Assembly (NCBI RefSeq): GCF_006717045.1
Contig: NZ_VFPH01000002.1
Span: 2,418,001 to 2,482,000 of the forward strand
Reading direction: 5' to 3'
From: Pseudonocardia cypriaca
GTDB lineage: Bacteria; Actinomycetota; Actinomycetes; Mycobacteriales; Pseudonocardiaceae
Length of the DNA stretch: 64,000 nt
This document shows positions 39,794 to 48,215 of the stretch, in pieces. The notes beneath the pieces were generated by a model. That model saw only the letters and a program-made list of their open reading frames with translations. It did not search any database and had not been told where the DNA came from. Numbering within the stretch: the first letter of the stretch is position 1; every line of letters starts with the position of its first letter. A program made the translations under genes and the position numbers.

Positions 39794-40351
39794 TCAGCTG
39801 TCGACGGGCTTCGCGCACGCGTCGAGGGCCTCGGACACGTCGGTGGCGACCACGAGCCGCTCGATCGCCTCCGGGCGGACGAACCCCCGCTCACCCAGCC
39901 CGCGGACCCACTCCAGCAGCCCCGCGTAGTGGCCGTCGGGGTCGAGCAGCACCACCGGCTTGCTGTGCATGCGCAGGTAGCCCGCCGTCCACACCTCGAA
40001 CAGCTCCTCGCAAGTGCCCACTCCGCCGGGCAAGGCCAGGAACGCGTCGGCGTGCGCCTCCATCAGGGCCTTGCGCTCGCGCATCGTCTCGACGACCAGC
40101 AGCTCGTCGGACTCGTGGTCGGCCCACTCCAGGTCGACGAGCGCCTGCGGGATCACCCCCGTGGTGCGGGCCCCGCCCGCGCGAGCCGCTGAGCCGAGGG
40201 TGCCCATCATCGCCGCCCGGCCACCGCCGGAGACGAGCTGCCAGCCGCGGGCCGCGATCTCGCTCCCGACGTCGGCGGCGAGGCGCAAGTAGCGCTCCGG
40301 CAGCCCCTCTATCGACCCGCAGTAGACGCAGACGGCCAAAGACCTGGTCAA
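39794..40351 (-). CDS. LOG-family cytokinin phosphoribohydrolase-like protein
   Basis: A 185-residue protein from TTG 40351, with GGAGG seven bases upstream and overlapping the previous stop (TTGA). A GTG eight codons earlier is less likely. LOG motifs are present: VSGGGRAAMMG (about 42) and PGGVGTCEELFE (about 107), where the usual Gly-Thr-x-x-Glu is kept. Members release adenine bases from AMP or cytokinin ribotides. It sits next to a second LOG gene, as Rv1205 does with related genes. Confidence 0.85.
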   Translation of the reverse strand: MTRSLAVCVYCGSIEGLPERYLRLAADVGSEIAARGWQLVSGGGRAAMMGTLGSAARAGGARTTGVIPQALVDLEWADHESDELLVVETMRERKALMEAHADAFLALPGGVGTCEELFEVWTAGYLRMHSKPVVLLDPDGHYAGLLEWVRGLGERGFVRPEAIERLVVATDVSEALDACAKPVDS

Positions 40352-41112
40352 TGCGCTTCCTCCCACGCCCGCCACGCCTCCTGCACGATCTTCACCGCGT
40401 CGTCGACGTCGTCGGTGAGGTGCAGGAGCGCGAGGTCCTTCTCGCCGACCTTGCCGCTGCTGAGCACCGTGTTCGCGATCCAGTCGTAGAGCCCGCCCCA
40501 GTACTCGGTGCCCAGAAGCACCACCGGGAACTTCGTGACCTTCTTGGTCTGCACCAGCGTGAGCGCCTCGAACAGCTCGTCGAGGGTGCCGAAACCGCCG
40601 GGCAGGCAGACGAACGCCTGCGAGTACTTCACGAACATGGTCTTGCGGGCGAAGAAGTAGCGGAAGTTGATGCCCAGGTCGACCCAGTCGTTGAGGCCCT
40701 GCTCGAACGGCAGCTCGATACCCAGCCCCACGGAGAGCCCGCCCGCCTCGGAGCAGCCCTTGTTGGCCGCCTCCATCGCGCCGGGCCCACCGCCGGTGAT
40801 CACCGCGAAGCCGGCCTCGGCCAGCGCCGTGCCCAGCGCCCGGCCCTGCGCGTACTCGATGTGGTCACGGGACGTGCGCGCCGAGCCGAACACGGTGACC
40901 GCCCGGGGCAGCTCCGCGAGCATCCCGAAGCCCTCGACGAACTCGGCCTGGATGCGCATCACCCGCCACGGGTCGGTGTGCACCCAGTCGCTCGGGCCGC
41001 GGGAGTCGAGCAGCCGCTGGTCGGTGGTGGTCGACTCGTTGCGCCTCTCGCGGCGCAGCACCACCGGGCCCCGCTGCTTCTCGTCGGGACGCCCTTCCGA
41101 GCTCATGGTCAT
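40348..41112 (-). CDS. LOG-family protein (TIGR00730 type), second copy
   Basis: A 254-residue protein from ATG 41112, six bases after TACCCT, so it is probably leaderless. It has an N-terminal extension (about 50 residues, charged), then the fold: AVTVFGSARTSRDHIEYAQ, GFAVITGGGPGAMEAANKGC (about 105), and FVCLPGGFGTLDELFEAL (about 177). It is longer and only distantly similar to the downstream LOG protein. The four-base overlap suggests co-expression and perhaps a heteromer. A nucleotide hydrolase role is inferred. Confidence 0.85.
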   Translation of the reverse strand: MTMSSEGRPDEKQRGPVVLRRERRNESTTTDQRLLDSRGPSDWVHTDPWRVMRIQAEFVEGFGMLAELPRAVTVFGSARTSRDHIEYAQGRALGTALAEAGFAVITGGGPGAMEAANKGCSEAGGLSVGLGIELPFEQGLNDWVDLGINFRYFFARKTMFVKYSQAFVCLPGGFGTLDELFEALTLVQTKKVTKFPVVLLGTEYWGGLYDWIANTVLSSGKVGEKDLALLHLTDDVDDAVKIVQEAWRAWEEAH

Positions 41113-41137
41113 GCGGCAAGGGTAATGAGCGCGCGTG

Positions 41138-42199
41138 TCAGCCGAGGAAACGGCGGAGGACGTCCACGGCCTCGGTGATGCGGCGGGGGTCGACGTGCTC
41201 GTCACGGGTGTGGGCGAGGTTCGGGTCGCCGGGGCCGTAGTTGAGCGCCGGAATGCCGAGCGCGGCGAACCGCGCCACGTCGGTCCAGCCGAGCTTGGCG
41301 GTGGGCACCGTGCCGGTGGCGGCGAGGAACTCCTGGGCGGCGGGCTCGCCGAGACCGGGCAGCGCGCCCGGCGAGAGATCGGTGAGCGTGACCTCGAAGC
41401 CGTCGAACACCTCGCGCACGTGCTTCTCGGCCGCCGCGGCGTCCCGGTCGGGCGCGAACCGGAAGTTGACGCCGACCACGCACGCGTCGGGCACCACGTT
41501 GCCTGCCACCCCGCCCGCGATCCGCACCGCCTGCAGGCCCTCCCGGTAGCGGCAGCCGTCGATGTCGACCTCGCGGGCCGTGTAGGTGGCGAGCCGGTGC
41601 AGCACGGCCTCTGCCTTGTGCACCGCGTTGTCCCCGAGCCACGACCGTGCGGAGTGCGCCCGCTGCCCGCGGACCGTGACGTCCACCCGCAGCGTGCCCT
41701 GGCAGCCCGCCTCGACCGCGCCGTTCGTGGGCTCGCCGAGGATCGCGAGGTCGGCGGCGAGCCAGCCGCGGTGCTCGCGCTCGATCCGGCCGAGCCCGTT
41801 GCGCACCGCCTCCACCTCCTCGCAGTCGTAGAAGACGAACGTGAGGTCGTGGCGCGGGCCCGGCAACGCGGCCGCGAGGTGGGCGAACACCGCGTCGCCC
41901 GCCTTCATGTCCGAGGTGCCGCAGCCGTGGAGCAGGCCCCCGTCGCGGCGGCTGGGGACGTTGTCGGCGATCGGCACGGTGTCGATGTGCCCGGCGAGCA
42001 GCACCCGCTTGTCCCGGCCCAGCTCGGTGCGGGCCAGCACGGCGTGGCCGGACCGCTGCACCACGAGGTGCGGCGCCTGCGCGCGCAGGGCCGCCTCGAG
42101 CGCATCGGCGAGCTCCCCTTCGTCCCCGGAGACGCTGGGCACGTCGACGAGAGCGGCACAGAGCTCGACGGGATCACCGGCAAGGTCGAAGGAACGCAC
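41138..42199 (-). CDS. dapE: succinyl-diaminopimelate desuccinylase
   Basis: A 353-residue M20 metallopeptidase-family enzyme. GTG 42199 follows TAGCGT by seven bases (leaderless). Zinc ligands: His in LLAGHIDTVPIADN (about 71), Asp in GCGTSDMKAGDAVF (about 95), Glu-Glu in VFYDCEEVEAV (about 127), and a late His in HTRDEHVDP. It removes succinate from N-succinyl-LL-DAP in lysine and peptidoglycan synthesis. It is divergent from dapD across an array of TGTGAAGT sites. Confidence 0.9.
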   Translation of the reverse strand: MRSFDLAGDPVELCAALVDVPSVSGDEGELADALEAALRAQAPHLVVQRSGHAVLARTELGRDKRVLLAGHIDTVPIADNVPSRRDGGLLHGCGTSDMKAGDAVFAHLAAALPGPRHDLTFVFYDCEEVEAVRNGLGRIEREHRGWLAADLAILGEPTNGAVEAGCQGTLRVDVTVRGQRAHSARSWLGDNAVHKAEAVLHRLATYTAREVDIDGCRYREGLQAVRIAGGVAGNVVPDACVVGVNFRFAPDRDAAAAEKHVREVFDGFEVTLTDLSPGALPGLGEPAAQEFLAATGTVPTAKLGWTDVARFAALGIPALNYGPGDPNLAHTRDEHVDPRRITEAVDVLRRFLG

Positions 42200-42220
42200 G
42201 GCACGGACGCTACTTGCCGC

Positions 42221-42290
42221 ACTTCACAGACCGCGTACGGACTTCACACGGGGCCCGCCCTGTGTGAAGTCGGTGCTCGCTCTGTGAAGT
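42221..42290. promoter_or_regulatory. four ACTTCACA/TGTGAAGT boxes between dapE and dapD
   Basis: ACTTCACA occurs at 42221-42228 and 42241-42248; TGTGAAGT at 42263-42270 and 42283-42290. The middle pair extends to a perfect ten-base inverted repeat, GACTTCACAC (42240-42249) with GTGTGAAGTC (42262-42271). Spacing is 20-22 bases, that is, on one face of the helix. Arrays like this suggest cooperative regulator binding over both dap promoters, or alternatively hairpins in RNA. Confidence 0.6.
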
Positions 42291-42340
42291 CGCTCCGCCC
42301 CTGTCTTCCGACGGGGTCGAGGGCCGTTAGCGTTGGGGCC

Positions 42341-43276
42341 GTGAGCAGCGCACTTCGCATCGAGGGGGCCTCCGGCACCGGGCTGGCCACCGTCACCGCA
42401 GATGGCACCGTCCTGGACACCTGGTACCCCAGCCCCGCACTCGGGCCGGACGCCCCGGACGTCACGGCGGACCTGGAGCCGCTCGTCGGCACCGACGACG
42501 CGCGCGGTGTCCGCACCGTCGTGGTCAGCACCGCGATCGCGTCGCTCGCCGACCCGCCCGCCGACGCCCACGACGCCTACCTGCGGCTGCACCTGCTCAG
42601 CCACCGGTTGGTCGCACCGCGCGAGGTCAACCTGGACGGCGTGTTCGGCGTGCTCGCCAACGTCGTGTGGACCAGCCAGGGCCCGTGCCCCGTGCCGGGC
42701 TTCGAGCTCATCCGCGCCCGGCTGCGCACCCGCGCTCCCCTGGCCGTGTACGGCGTGGACAAGTTCCCCCGGATGGTCGACTACGCGCTCCCGGAGGGCG
42801 TCCGCATCGCCGACGCCGACCGCGTCCGGCTCGGCGCCCACCTCGCCGCCGGCACCACCGTGATGCACGAGGGCTTCGTGAACTACAACGCCGGCACGCT
42901 CGGTGCGTCGATGGTCGAAGGGCGCATCTCCGCCGGGGTCGTCGTCGGCGACGGGTCGGACGTCGGCGGCGGCGCCTCGATCATGGGGACGCTCTCCGGC
43001 GGCGGCAAGGAGGTGATCTCCGTGGGCGAGCGGTGCCTGATCGGCGCCAACGCCGGCATCGGGATCTCCCTCGGCGACGACTGCGTGGTCGAGGCGGGCC
43101 TGTACGTCACCGCTGGCACGAAGGTCACGCTGCCGGACGGGAGCACGACCGCCGCCCGCACCCTCTCCGGTCAGAACGGCATCCTGCTGCGCCGCAACTC
43201 GCTCACGGGCGCCGTGGAGGCCCTGCCCCGCACGGGCGAGGGCATCGCGCTGAACGAGGCGCTGCACGCGAACTGA
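42341..43276 (+). CDS. dapD: tetrahydrodipicolinate N-succinyltransferase (actinobacterial)
   Basis: A 311-residue enzyme. GTG 42341 lies seven bases after TAGCGT (leaderless). The left-handed beta-helix part shows hexad repeats (ISAGVVVGDGSDVGGGASIMG, CLIGANAGIGISLGDDCVVEAGLYV), preceded by FPRMVDYALPEGVRIADADRVRLGAHLAAGTTVMHEGFVNYNAGTLG split around the active site. It succinylates tetrahydrodipicolinate. The length and style are of the actinobacterial DapD, as Rv1201c, rather than the E. coli one. Confidence 0.92.
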   Translation: MSSALRIEGASGTGLATVTADGTVLDTWYPSPALGPDAPDVTADLEPLVGTDDARGVRTVVVSTAIASLADPPADAHDAYLRLHLLSHRLVAPREVNLDGVFGVLANVVWTSQGPCPVPGFELIRARLRTRAPLAVYGVDKFPRMVDYALPEGVRIADADRVRLGAHLAAGTTVMHEGFVNYNAGTLGASMVEGRISAGVVVGDGSDVGGGASIMGTLSGGGKEVISVGERCLIGANAGIGISLGDDCVVEAGLYVTAGTKVTLPDGSTTAARTLSGQNGILLRRNSLTGAVEALPRTGEGIALNEALHAN

Positions 43277-43299
43277 GGGCCGGACCGACCCGTCCCCGG

Positions 43300-43358
43300 G
43301 CGTCAGCAAAGTGGCTTTGCTGACGCCTGGCGTCGTGAAAGTGGCTTTGCTGACACGC
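43300..43358. terminator. tandem hairpin terminators between dapD and dapC
   Basis: GCGTCAGCAAAG-TGG-CTTTGCTGACGC (43300-43326) is a perfect 12-base stem. It is followed by a second, decayed copy (43330-43358) with the same AAAGTGGCTTTGCTGA core. They serve two convergent genes. Confidence 0.65.
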
Positions 43359-43371
43359 CGGTGGCGCACTC

Positions 43372-44454
43372 TCAGGCCTTCAGGCGCTCCACCGCGGCCT
43401 CGATCCGCTCGTCCGTGGCCGTGAGGGCCACCCGAACGTGCCGGGCACCGAGCGGGCCGTAGAAGTCGCCCGGGGCCACCAGGATTCCGGCCTCGGCCAG
43501 CCGGCGGACCGTCGCGCGGCCCGGTTCGCCTGCCGTGGCCCAGAGGTAGAGGCCCGCCTCGGAGTGTTCGATCCGGTAGGCGGCCGCCTCCAACGCGGCG
43601 CGCAGCCGCACCCGGCGCCGGGCGTAGACCTGCACCTGCTCGGCGACGTGCGCGTCGTCCGACGCGGCCGCCTCCATCGCCGCCTGCACGGGCCGCGGCA
43701 CGATCATCCCCGCGTGCTTGCGCACCTCGAGCAGGTCGGCGACGAGCCGGGGGTCGCCGGTGACGAACCCGGCCCGGTAGCCGGCGAGGCTGGAGGACTT
43801 CGACATCGAGTGGACGGCGAGCAGCCCCTCGTGCGAGCCGCCGCAGACGTCCGGGTGCAGCACCGAGGGGGCGCCGTCGGAAAGGGACAGGTAGCACTCG
43901 TCGGAGGCGACGACGGCACCCCGCTCGCGCGCCCAGTCGACGACCTTGCGCAGGTGCTCGGCCGGCAGCACCCGGCCCGTCGGGTTCGACGGCGAGTTCA
44001 GCCACACCAGCGCGACGCGGCGCGGCCCGAGGGCAGCGGTGGAGTCGGACCGGACGAGCTGCGCCCCGGCGAGCCGGACCCCGACCTCGTAGGTGGGGTA
44101 GGCGAGCTCCGGGATGACGACCGTCTGCTCGGCGCCGAGCCCGAGCAGGGTGGGCAGCCAGGCGACGAGCTCCTTCGACCCGATGGTCGGCAGCACCGCG
44201 ACCGGGTCGACCGTGACACCGAACCGGCGGTCGAGCGAACCCGCGATCGACTCGCGCAGCGATGCGGGACCGTGGGTGGTCGGGTAGCCCGGGACGTCGG
44301 CGGCCGGGCCGGCGAGCGCGGCGCGCACGACGGCGGGAACGGGGTCCACCGGGGTGCCGACGGACAGGTCGACGATCCCGCCGGGATGGGCGGCAGCGAG
44401 CGCCTTGTCCTCGGCGAGGCTGTCCCAGGGGAAGTCCGGGAGGGAGAACCTCAC
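43372..44454 (-). CDS. dapC: N-succinyldiaminopimelate aminotransferase DapC
   Basis: A 360-residue class I/II aminotransferase from GTG 44454, overlapping the fdxC stop (GTGA). The PLP Lys is K219 in HSMSKSSSLAGYRAGF; other signatures are SPSNPTGRVLP (about 154) and SDECYLSLSDG (about 184). It is the succinyl-route DapC of actinobacteria, as Rv1178 downstream of fdxC. Together with dapD, dapE it gives three steps of DAP synthesis. Confidence 0.9.
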   Translation of the reverse strand: MRFSLPDFPWDSLAEDKALAAAHPGGIVDLSVGTPVDPVPAVVRAALAGPAADVPGYPTTHGPASLRESIAGSLDRRFGVTVDPVAVLPTIGSKELVAWLPTLLGLGAEQTVVIPELAYPTYEVGVRLAGAQLVRSDSTAALGPRRVALVWLNSPSNPTGRVLPAEHLRKVVDWARERGAVVASDECYLSLSDGAPSVLHPDVCGGSHEGLLAVHSMSKSSSLAGYRAGFVTGDPRLVADLLEVRKHAGMIVPRPVQAAMEAAASDDAHVAEQVQVYARRRVRLRAALEAAAYRIEHSEAGLYLWATAGEPGRATVRRLAEAGILVAPGDFYGPLGARHVRVALTATDERIEAAVERLKA

Positions 44455-44777
44455 TCGTCGTGCTGCTGGGGCGGCAGGCTCAGAGCGGGCTCGACGTCCC
44501 GGTTGATCTTGCCGACCTTGGAGGCACCGCCGGGCGAGCCCAGCTCGTCGAAGAAGTCGACGTTGGCCTTGGTGTAGGCGGCCCACTGCTCGGGGACGTC
44601 GTCCTCGTAGTAGATCGCCTCGACGGGGCAGACCGGCTCACAAGCACCGCAGTCGACGCACTCGTCGGGGTGGATGTAGAGCATCCGCCCGCCCTCGTAG
44701 ATGCAGTCCACCGGGCACTCTTCGATGCACGCCTTGTCGAGCAGGTCGACGCAGGGCTCGGCGATCACATACGTCAC
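44451..44777 (-). CDS. fdxC: 7Fe/8S-type ferredoxin FdxC
   Basis: A 108-residue ferredoxin from GTG 44777. Cluster ligands: C-x7-C-x3-C-P in EPCVDLLDKACIEECPVDCIY (about 8-25) for the 3Fe-4S site and CVDCGACEPVCPVEAI (about 40-55) for the 4Fe-4S site, as in mycobacterial FdxC. The C-terminal stretch (about 60-108) is charged and typical of the FdxA/FdxC group. It supplies electrons to cytochromes P450 or other redox proteins. Co-transcribed with dapC. Confidence 0.93.
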   Translation of the reverse strand: MTYVIAEPCVDLLDKACIEECPVDCIYEGGRMLYIHPDECVDCGACEPVCPVEAIYYEDDVPEQWAAYTKANVDFFDELGSPGGASKVGKINRDVEPALSLPPQQHDE

Positions 44778-44882
44778 GGGTGGTCCTCCACGCGGGCGAA
44801 CAGGAACTTACCCAGTATGTATCGCGCTCCACCCGCTGTGGGAGCCGGGGCAGGTGTGAGTCCCGCCGTAGGACCCCGCACG

Positions 44883-45848
44883 ATGGGTGGCGTGGAGATC
44901 CCGGAAGAGCTGGTCGGTGCGCGGGTGGCGCTGCGCCACCGCATCGGCGACCGCGACGGCCGGCCGCTCTTCACCGACGCGGTCGGCGAGCTCTCCGCGG
45001 AGGGCTCGGGTGCCGTGGTGGTGCACACCCGGCGGGGGCCGGTGCGCGTCGAGCGCTCCGCCGTCGTCGCGGTGCGTGCCGTCCCGCCCGCACCGCCGCG
45101 GCGCGCGCCGCTCGCCGCGATCGTCCGCCTCGAAGGGCTGTGCGCCGACGCCTGGCCCGCCCAAGTCGACCGGCCGCTGGGGGCGTGGCGCCTGCGCGCC
45201 GCGGGTGGCTACACCGGGCGCGCCAACGGCGCCCTCGCGCTGGGCGACCCCGGCCTGCCGATGCCGTCGGCCCTCGACGGGGTGCGCCGCTTCGCCCGGG
45301 AGCACGGCGTGCCGGCCCGCGTCCAGGTGCCGGTCGGCTCGCCGTGGGACCGCGCCGTGGCGGCCGAGGGCTGGGTGCTGGACGTCGGCCACGCGAAGGG
45401 CGCAGAGGTGTCGGTGCTGGTGGCGCCGGTCGCGGATGCCGAACCGCCGCTCGGTGCGCACATCGAGCTGCCCTCCGGCCCGTCGGACGAGTGGTGGCAG
45501 CTCGCCGTCGGCGGGCCACCAACACCGGCACAGCACCAGGTGCTCGCGGGCGCGCCGGACTCCGCGTTCGGCGTGCTCCGCGACCCGGACGGCGCAGTTC
45601 TCGGGCAGGTGCGCGCCACCGTCGTCGACGACCACGTGCACATCTCGATGCTCGAGGTCGTGCCCGCGGCCCGCAGGCGCGGCCACGCCACCGCCCTGCT
45701 CACCGCCGCCGGGTCATGGGGCCGCGAGCGCGGAGCGAGGTGGGCGGTTCTGCAGGTGGCTCTGAAGAACGACGGAGCGAGGGCGCTCTACGACCGCCTC
45801 GGCTACGTCGAGCACCACCGCTACCGCTACCTGGTGCCGCCCACCTGA
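44883..45848 (+). CDS. GNAT-family N-acetyltransferase
   Basis: A 321-residue protein from ATG 44883. An N-terminal SH3-like region (ELVGARVALRHRIG) and a middle region (YTGRANGALALGDPGLPMPSALDGVRRF) typical of the actinobacterial long GNATs precede the C-terminal GNAT domain. Acetyl-CoA binding is suggested by VVPAARRRGHATALLTAAGSWG (about 256) and LQVALKNDGARALYDRLGYVEHHRYRYL. The substrate is unknown; GNAT genes in this location (near fdxC, Rv1173-like region) have been suspected to acetylate protein or antibiotics. Confidence 0.82.
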   Translation: MGGVEIPEELVGARVALRHRIGDRDGRPLFTDAVGELSAEGSGAVVVHTRRGPVRVERSAVVAVRAVPPAPPRRAPLAAIVRLEGLCADAWPAQVDRPLGAWRLRAAGGYTGRANGALALGDPGLPMPSALDGVRRFAREHGVPARVQVPVGSPWDRAVAAEGWVLDVGHAKGAEVSVLVAPVADAEPPLGAHIELPSGPSDEWWQLAVGGPPTPAQHQVLAGAPDSAFGVLRDPDGAVLGQVRATVVDDHVHISMLEVVPAARRRGHATALLTAAGSWGRERGARWAVLQVALKNDGARALYDRLGYVEHHRYRYLVPPT

Positions 45849-45874
45849 CCCTGCGACGCAGTCCTTCGACGCTG

Positions 45875-45898
45875 ACGCGACCCATCGACGGGTCGCGT
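45875..45898. terminator. hairpin between GNAT gene and hypothetical gene
   Basis: ACGCGACCC (45875-45883) pairs with GGGTCGCGT (45890-45898), loop of six, 27 bases after the GNAT stop, between convergent genes. Confidence 0.6.
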
Positions 45899-45985
45899 GG
45901 ACCGACCAGTAACCGGAGGCCCAGAGGCGGAGGCCCGTCGACGCCCCGCGCCACCGCACAACCCGTGCGCCCGAAACCAAGCGCG

Positions 45986-46750
45986 TCAGTGACCGCGGTT
46001 CGCGAGCCGCTTCTCGGCCTCGCGGGCCGCCTTCTTCAGTCCGGACCACTCGCCGAGGTACTTCCCCACCGCCCCGACCACCGGGAGCATGCCGAGGCCC
46101 TCGTGCAGGAGGTTGCCGTGCGGGCGCTTGTCGAGCTCGTCCTCCACCGCGAAGAGTGCGCGGCCCAGCCGCCACACCGCCCGTCCGACCTTGGTCATGG
46201 TGGGGGTGGTGGAGTGCTTCGCGAGGTCCCCGGTGAGCTCGGCCGCGCGGGCGTCTGCCGCCGCGTCCTCGGTGCCGGTGGCCGCCGACACGGCGAGCTC
46301 GCGGCGGAAGAGCACCGCCCCGAGCAGGTTGACCAGCTCGTCCTCGTCGCGGACGCCGTGCTCGCCCGCGATGGCCACCAGCAGCAGGCCCTGCCCGGCC
46401 GCGCCGACGGCCTTCGAGACGGGAAGCCGGTTCGCGAGCGCGCCGCCCAGCCCGGGCACCGCGGCGATCAGCGTGGTGAAGCGGCCGACCCGGCGCACCC
46501 ACCAGCGCGTACGGGCCGGCACGTCCATCGCCGCCCACGCGGCCGTGCCCGGGACCTCGACGGAGGCCAGCGCGTCGAGCACCTTGTCCTGCAGTCCCCG
46601 CTCCTCGGCGGGCAGCTCCTCGCCGCCCGCCGCCCGGGACCGGAGGCCGAACGGGTCGGCATCCCGCAGCCCGTCGAGCACGGGACGGGTGGCCCGGACG
46701 AACGGCCGGAGGAGCGCGACGATCACCGCGTCCGGGATGGCGTCACCCAC
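45986..46750 (-). CDS. hypothetical protein
   Basis: A 254-residue protein, GTG 46750, overlapping the upstream membrane gene by eight bases. The N-terminal 30 residues are amphipathic; a moderately hydrophobic central part (RFTTLIAAVPGLGGALANRLPV, about 89-110) may touch membrane. C-terminal helix is Lys/Arg-rich (WSGLKKAAREAEKRLANRGH). I do not recognise a family. Coding bias is strong, so it is a real gene; co-transcription with mshB is likely. Confidence 0.6.
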   Translation of the reverse strand: MGDAIPDAVIVALLRPFVRATRPVLDGLRDADPFGLRSRAAGGEELPAEERGLQDKVLDALASVEVPGTAAWAAMDVPARTRWWVRRVGRFTTLIAAVPGLGGALANRLPVSKAVGAAGQGLLLVAIAGEHGVRDEDELVNLLGAVLFRRELAVSAATGTEDAAADARAAELTGDLAKHSTTPTMTKVGRAVWRLGRALFAVEDELDKRPHGNLLHEGLGMLPVVGAVGKYLGEWSGLKKAAREAEKRLANRGH

Positions 46751-47177
46751 CGCTGCTCCCGCGGTACTCCCGCTCCGTCACCGCTCGCAGTCCCCACAGT
46801 CCGGCGCCGATCCCGCCGACCGGGAGCGCGAGCGACTGCCAGTCGGCCAGCAGCATCACGTCGCCGCCCGGGCCGAAGAGCCCGAGCACGCAGACGACCG
46901 CCCCCCACGCGATGAGCGGTGCCCCTGCCACCGCGGGACGCGTGTCGATCTCACCGGCCTGTCGTACGAGCCACGGCAGCACCAGGATCGACAGGACGAC
47001 GCCCATCGGCACCGGGATGCCGTTCGTGTAAAGCGGGGTGAACATCAGCCCGAACGCCCCGAGCAGCAGCCCGTCGGCGACGAGGAGCGCGAGCAGCACG
47101 CTGTCGGGCACGAGCGGCTGCTGCGGGTCCGGGGCCAGGATCTCCTCGGCGGTGTCGTCCACGGTCTTCTCAGGCAT
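46743..47177 (-). CDS. four-helix membrane protein (Rv1171-like)
   Basis: A 144-residue protein, ATG 47177, start overlapping the mshB stop by eight bases. Four hydrophobic helices (about 25-45, 52-68, 82-100, 108-130) are seen, with a charged N-terminal tail and C-terminal REYRGSSGG. It follows mshB as Rv1171 follows Rv1170 in mycobacteria. No transport or enzymatic motif. Function unknown. Confidence 0.72.
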   Translation of the reverse strand: MPEKTVDDTAEEILAPDPQQPLVPDSVLLALLVADGLLLGAFGLMFTPLYTNGIPVPMGVVLSILVLPWLVRQAGEIDTRPAVAGAPLIAWGAVVCVLGLFGPGGDVMLLADWQSLALPVGGIGAGLWGLRAVTEREYRGSSGG

Positions 47178-48045
47178 CCACGGTCTCCTGGAACAGGTCG
47201 CCCGCCGCGGCGCCTGCCCCGTCGGCGGGTACGTACTCCTCGACGTCGAGGAGGGGCTGCGCGACGAAGTTGCTCACCGCGAACGCCGTGACCTCGTCAT
47301 CCGACCACACCGCCACCTGGGTGGCGTGCGCACGCATGGCCGCGACGCGCGCCGCGCGCTGTCCGGTGACGTCGACGCGTACGCGGATCGTCTCGTCCGG
47401 CACGCTTGGCAGCTCGTCCGGCTCGGGCACCCGGAACGGCAGGCCGTCGCGGCCGGCCAGCTTCGAGAGCCCGGCGTCGAGGGTGGACCGGCCGACGACC
47501 GTGCAGAACATCCGCGCGGGTACCCGGCGCACGGCGGCGGCAGTGATCCCGTGCGCGCGCACGTGGTCGGGGTGGCCGTACCCGCCGTCGGGCCCGTAGG
47601 TGACGACGACCTGCGGGCGCACCTCCTCCAGCACGGCCACGAGCTGGTCGACCTGCTCGTCGAACGCGTCCGGCCGGGCGAGTGCGCGCGGGTGCAGCCG
47701 CTCCGGCATGGCCGCGCGCACCCCGTGACCGGCGAGTGCCATCCCCGAGTCGCGCCAGCGGCCGATCCCACCGAGGTAGCGGTGGTCGCGGACGCCCAGC
47801 GCGGCACACGCGGCGGCGAGCTCACCGGCGCGGTAGCCGCCGAGCTGGTCGCCCCGCTCGGGTGCGAGCTCCGCGAGCTCGGCCGGGATCACCTCGCCCT
47901 GCTCCCCGAGCGTGCAGGTGACGAGCGTGACGGACGTGTCCGGGGCGGCCGCGTAGTGCGCGATCGTGCCGCCCGTGGAGAGCGTCTCGTCGTCGGGGTG
48001 GGCGTGCACGAGGAGCAGCCTCCGCCGGGCCGGGGGTGGCATCAC
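47170..48045 (-). CDS. mshB: N-acetyl-GlcN-inositol deacetylase (mycothiol synthesis)
   Basis: A 291-residue LmbE-family zinc hydrolase from GTG 48045, six bases after TAGAGT (leaderless). Zinc ligands are in LLLVHAHPDDETLSTGG (His13-region, Asp-Asp) and GYGHPDHVRAH (His near 147). The arrangement and the downstream membrane gene match Rv1170-Rv1171. It deacetylates GlcNAc-inositol, giving the substrate of MshC, in mycothiol synthesis. The presence of MshB shows the organism uses mycothiol, an actinobacterial trait. Confidence 0.88.
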   Translation of the reverse strand: MMPPPARRRLLLVHAHPDDETLSTGGTIAHYAAAPDTSVTLVTCTLGEQGEVIPAELAELAPERGDQLGGYRAGELAAACAALGVRDHRYLGGIGRWRDSGMALAGHGVRAAMPERLHPRALARPDAFDEQVDQLVAVLEEVRPQVVVTYGPDGGYGHPDHVRAHGITAAAVRRVPARMFCTVVGRSTLDAGLSKLAGRDGLPFRVPEPDELPSVPDETIRVRVDVTGQRAARVAAMRAHATQVAVWSDDEVTAFAVSNFVAQPLLDVEEYVPADGAGAAAGDLFQETVDA

Positions 48046-48173
48046 GATCGCACTCTACGTGCGAGGTGCCGGTGGCATCGAACCGTGCACGCAACCCATT
48101 TGTGATCTCGAGGAGGTCAACGGACACGATCCGGCCGGATACTGTCCGTCCCCAACATCACCCGAACTGCGAC

Positions 48174-48192
48174 GGACGCGTCACCCGCGTCC
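48174..48192 (+). promoter_or_regulatory. 5'-UTR hairpin before peptide-binding lipoprotein gene
   Basis: GGACGCG (48174-48180) pairs with CGCGTCC (48186-48192) around TCACC, 23 bases before the start codon of the first transporter gene. TACTGT at 48140-48145 may be a -10 box. It could be an mRNA-stabilising or regulatory stem. Confidence 0.35.
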
Positions 48193-48215
48193 GCCGTTCG
48201 GCGGATTGGGGGGAC

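Noticed and set aside
38365..41178. Open frame of 937 codons on the plus strand over gpgS and two LOG genes
   Set aside because: It runs antisense to genes with clear domains. Long open antisense frames are expected in DNA with high third-position GC, and its protein (Arg/Gly/His/Pro-rich) has no domain.
42224..44005. Open frame of 593 codons on the minus strand over dapD and dapC
   Set aside because: Antisense to dapD and out of frame with dapC; composition is shadow-like.
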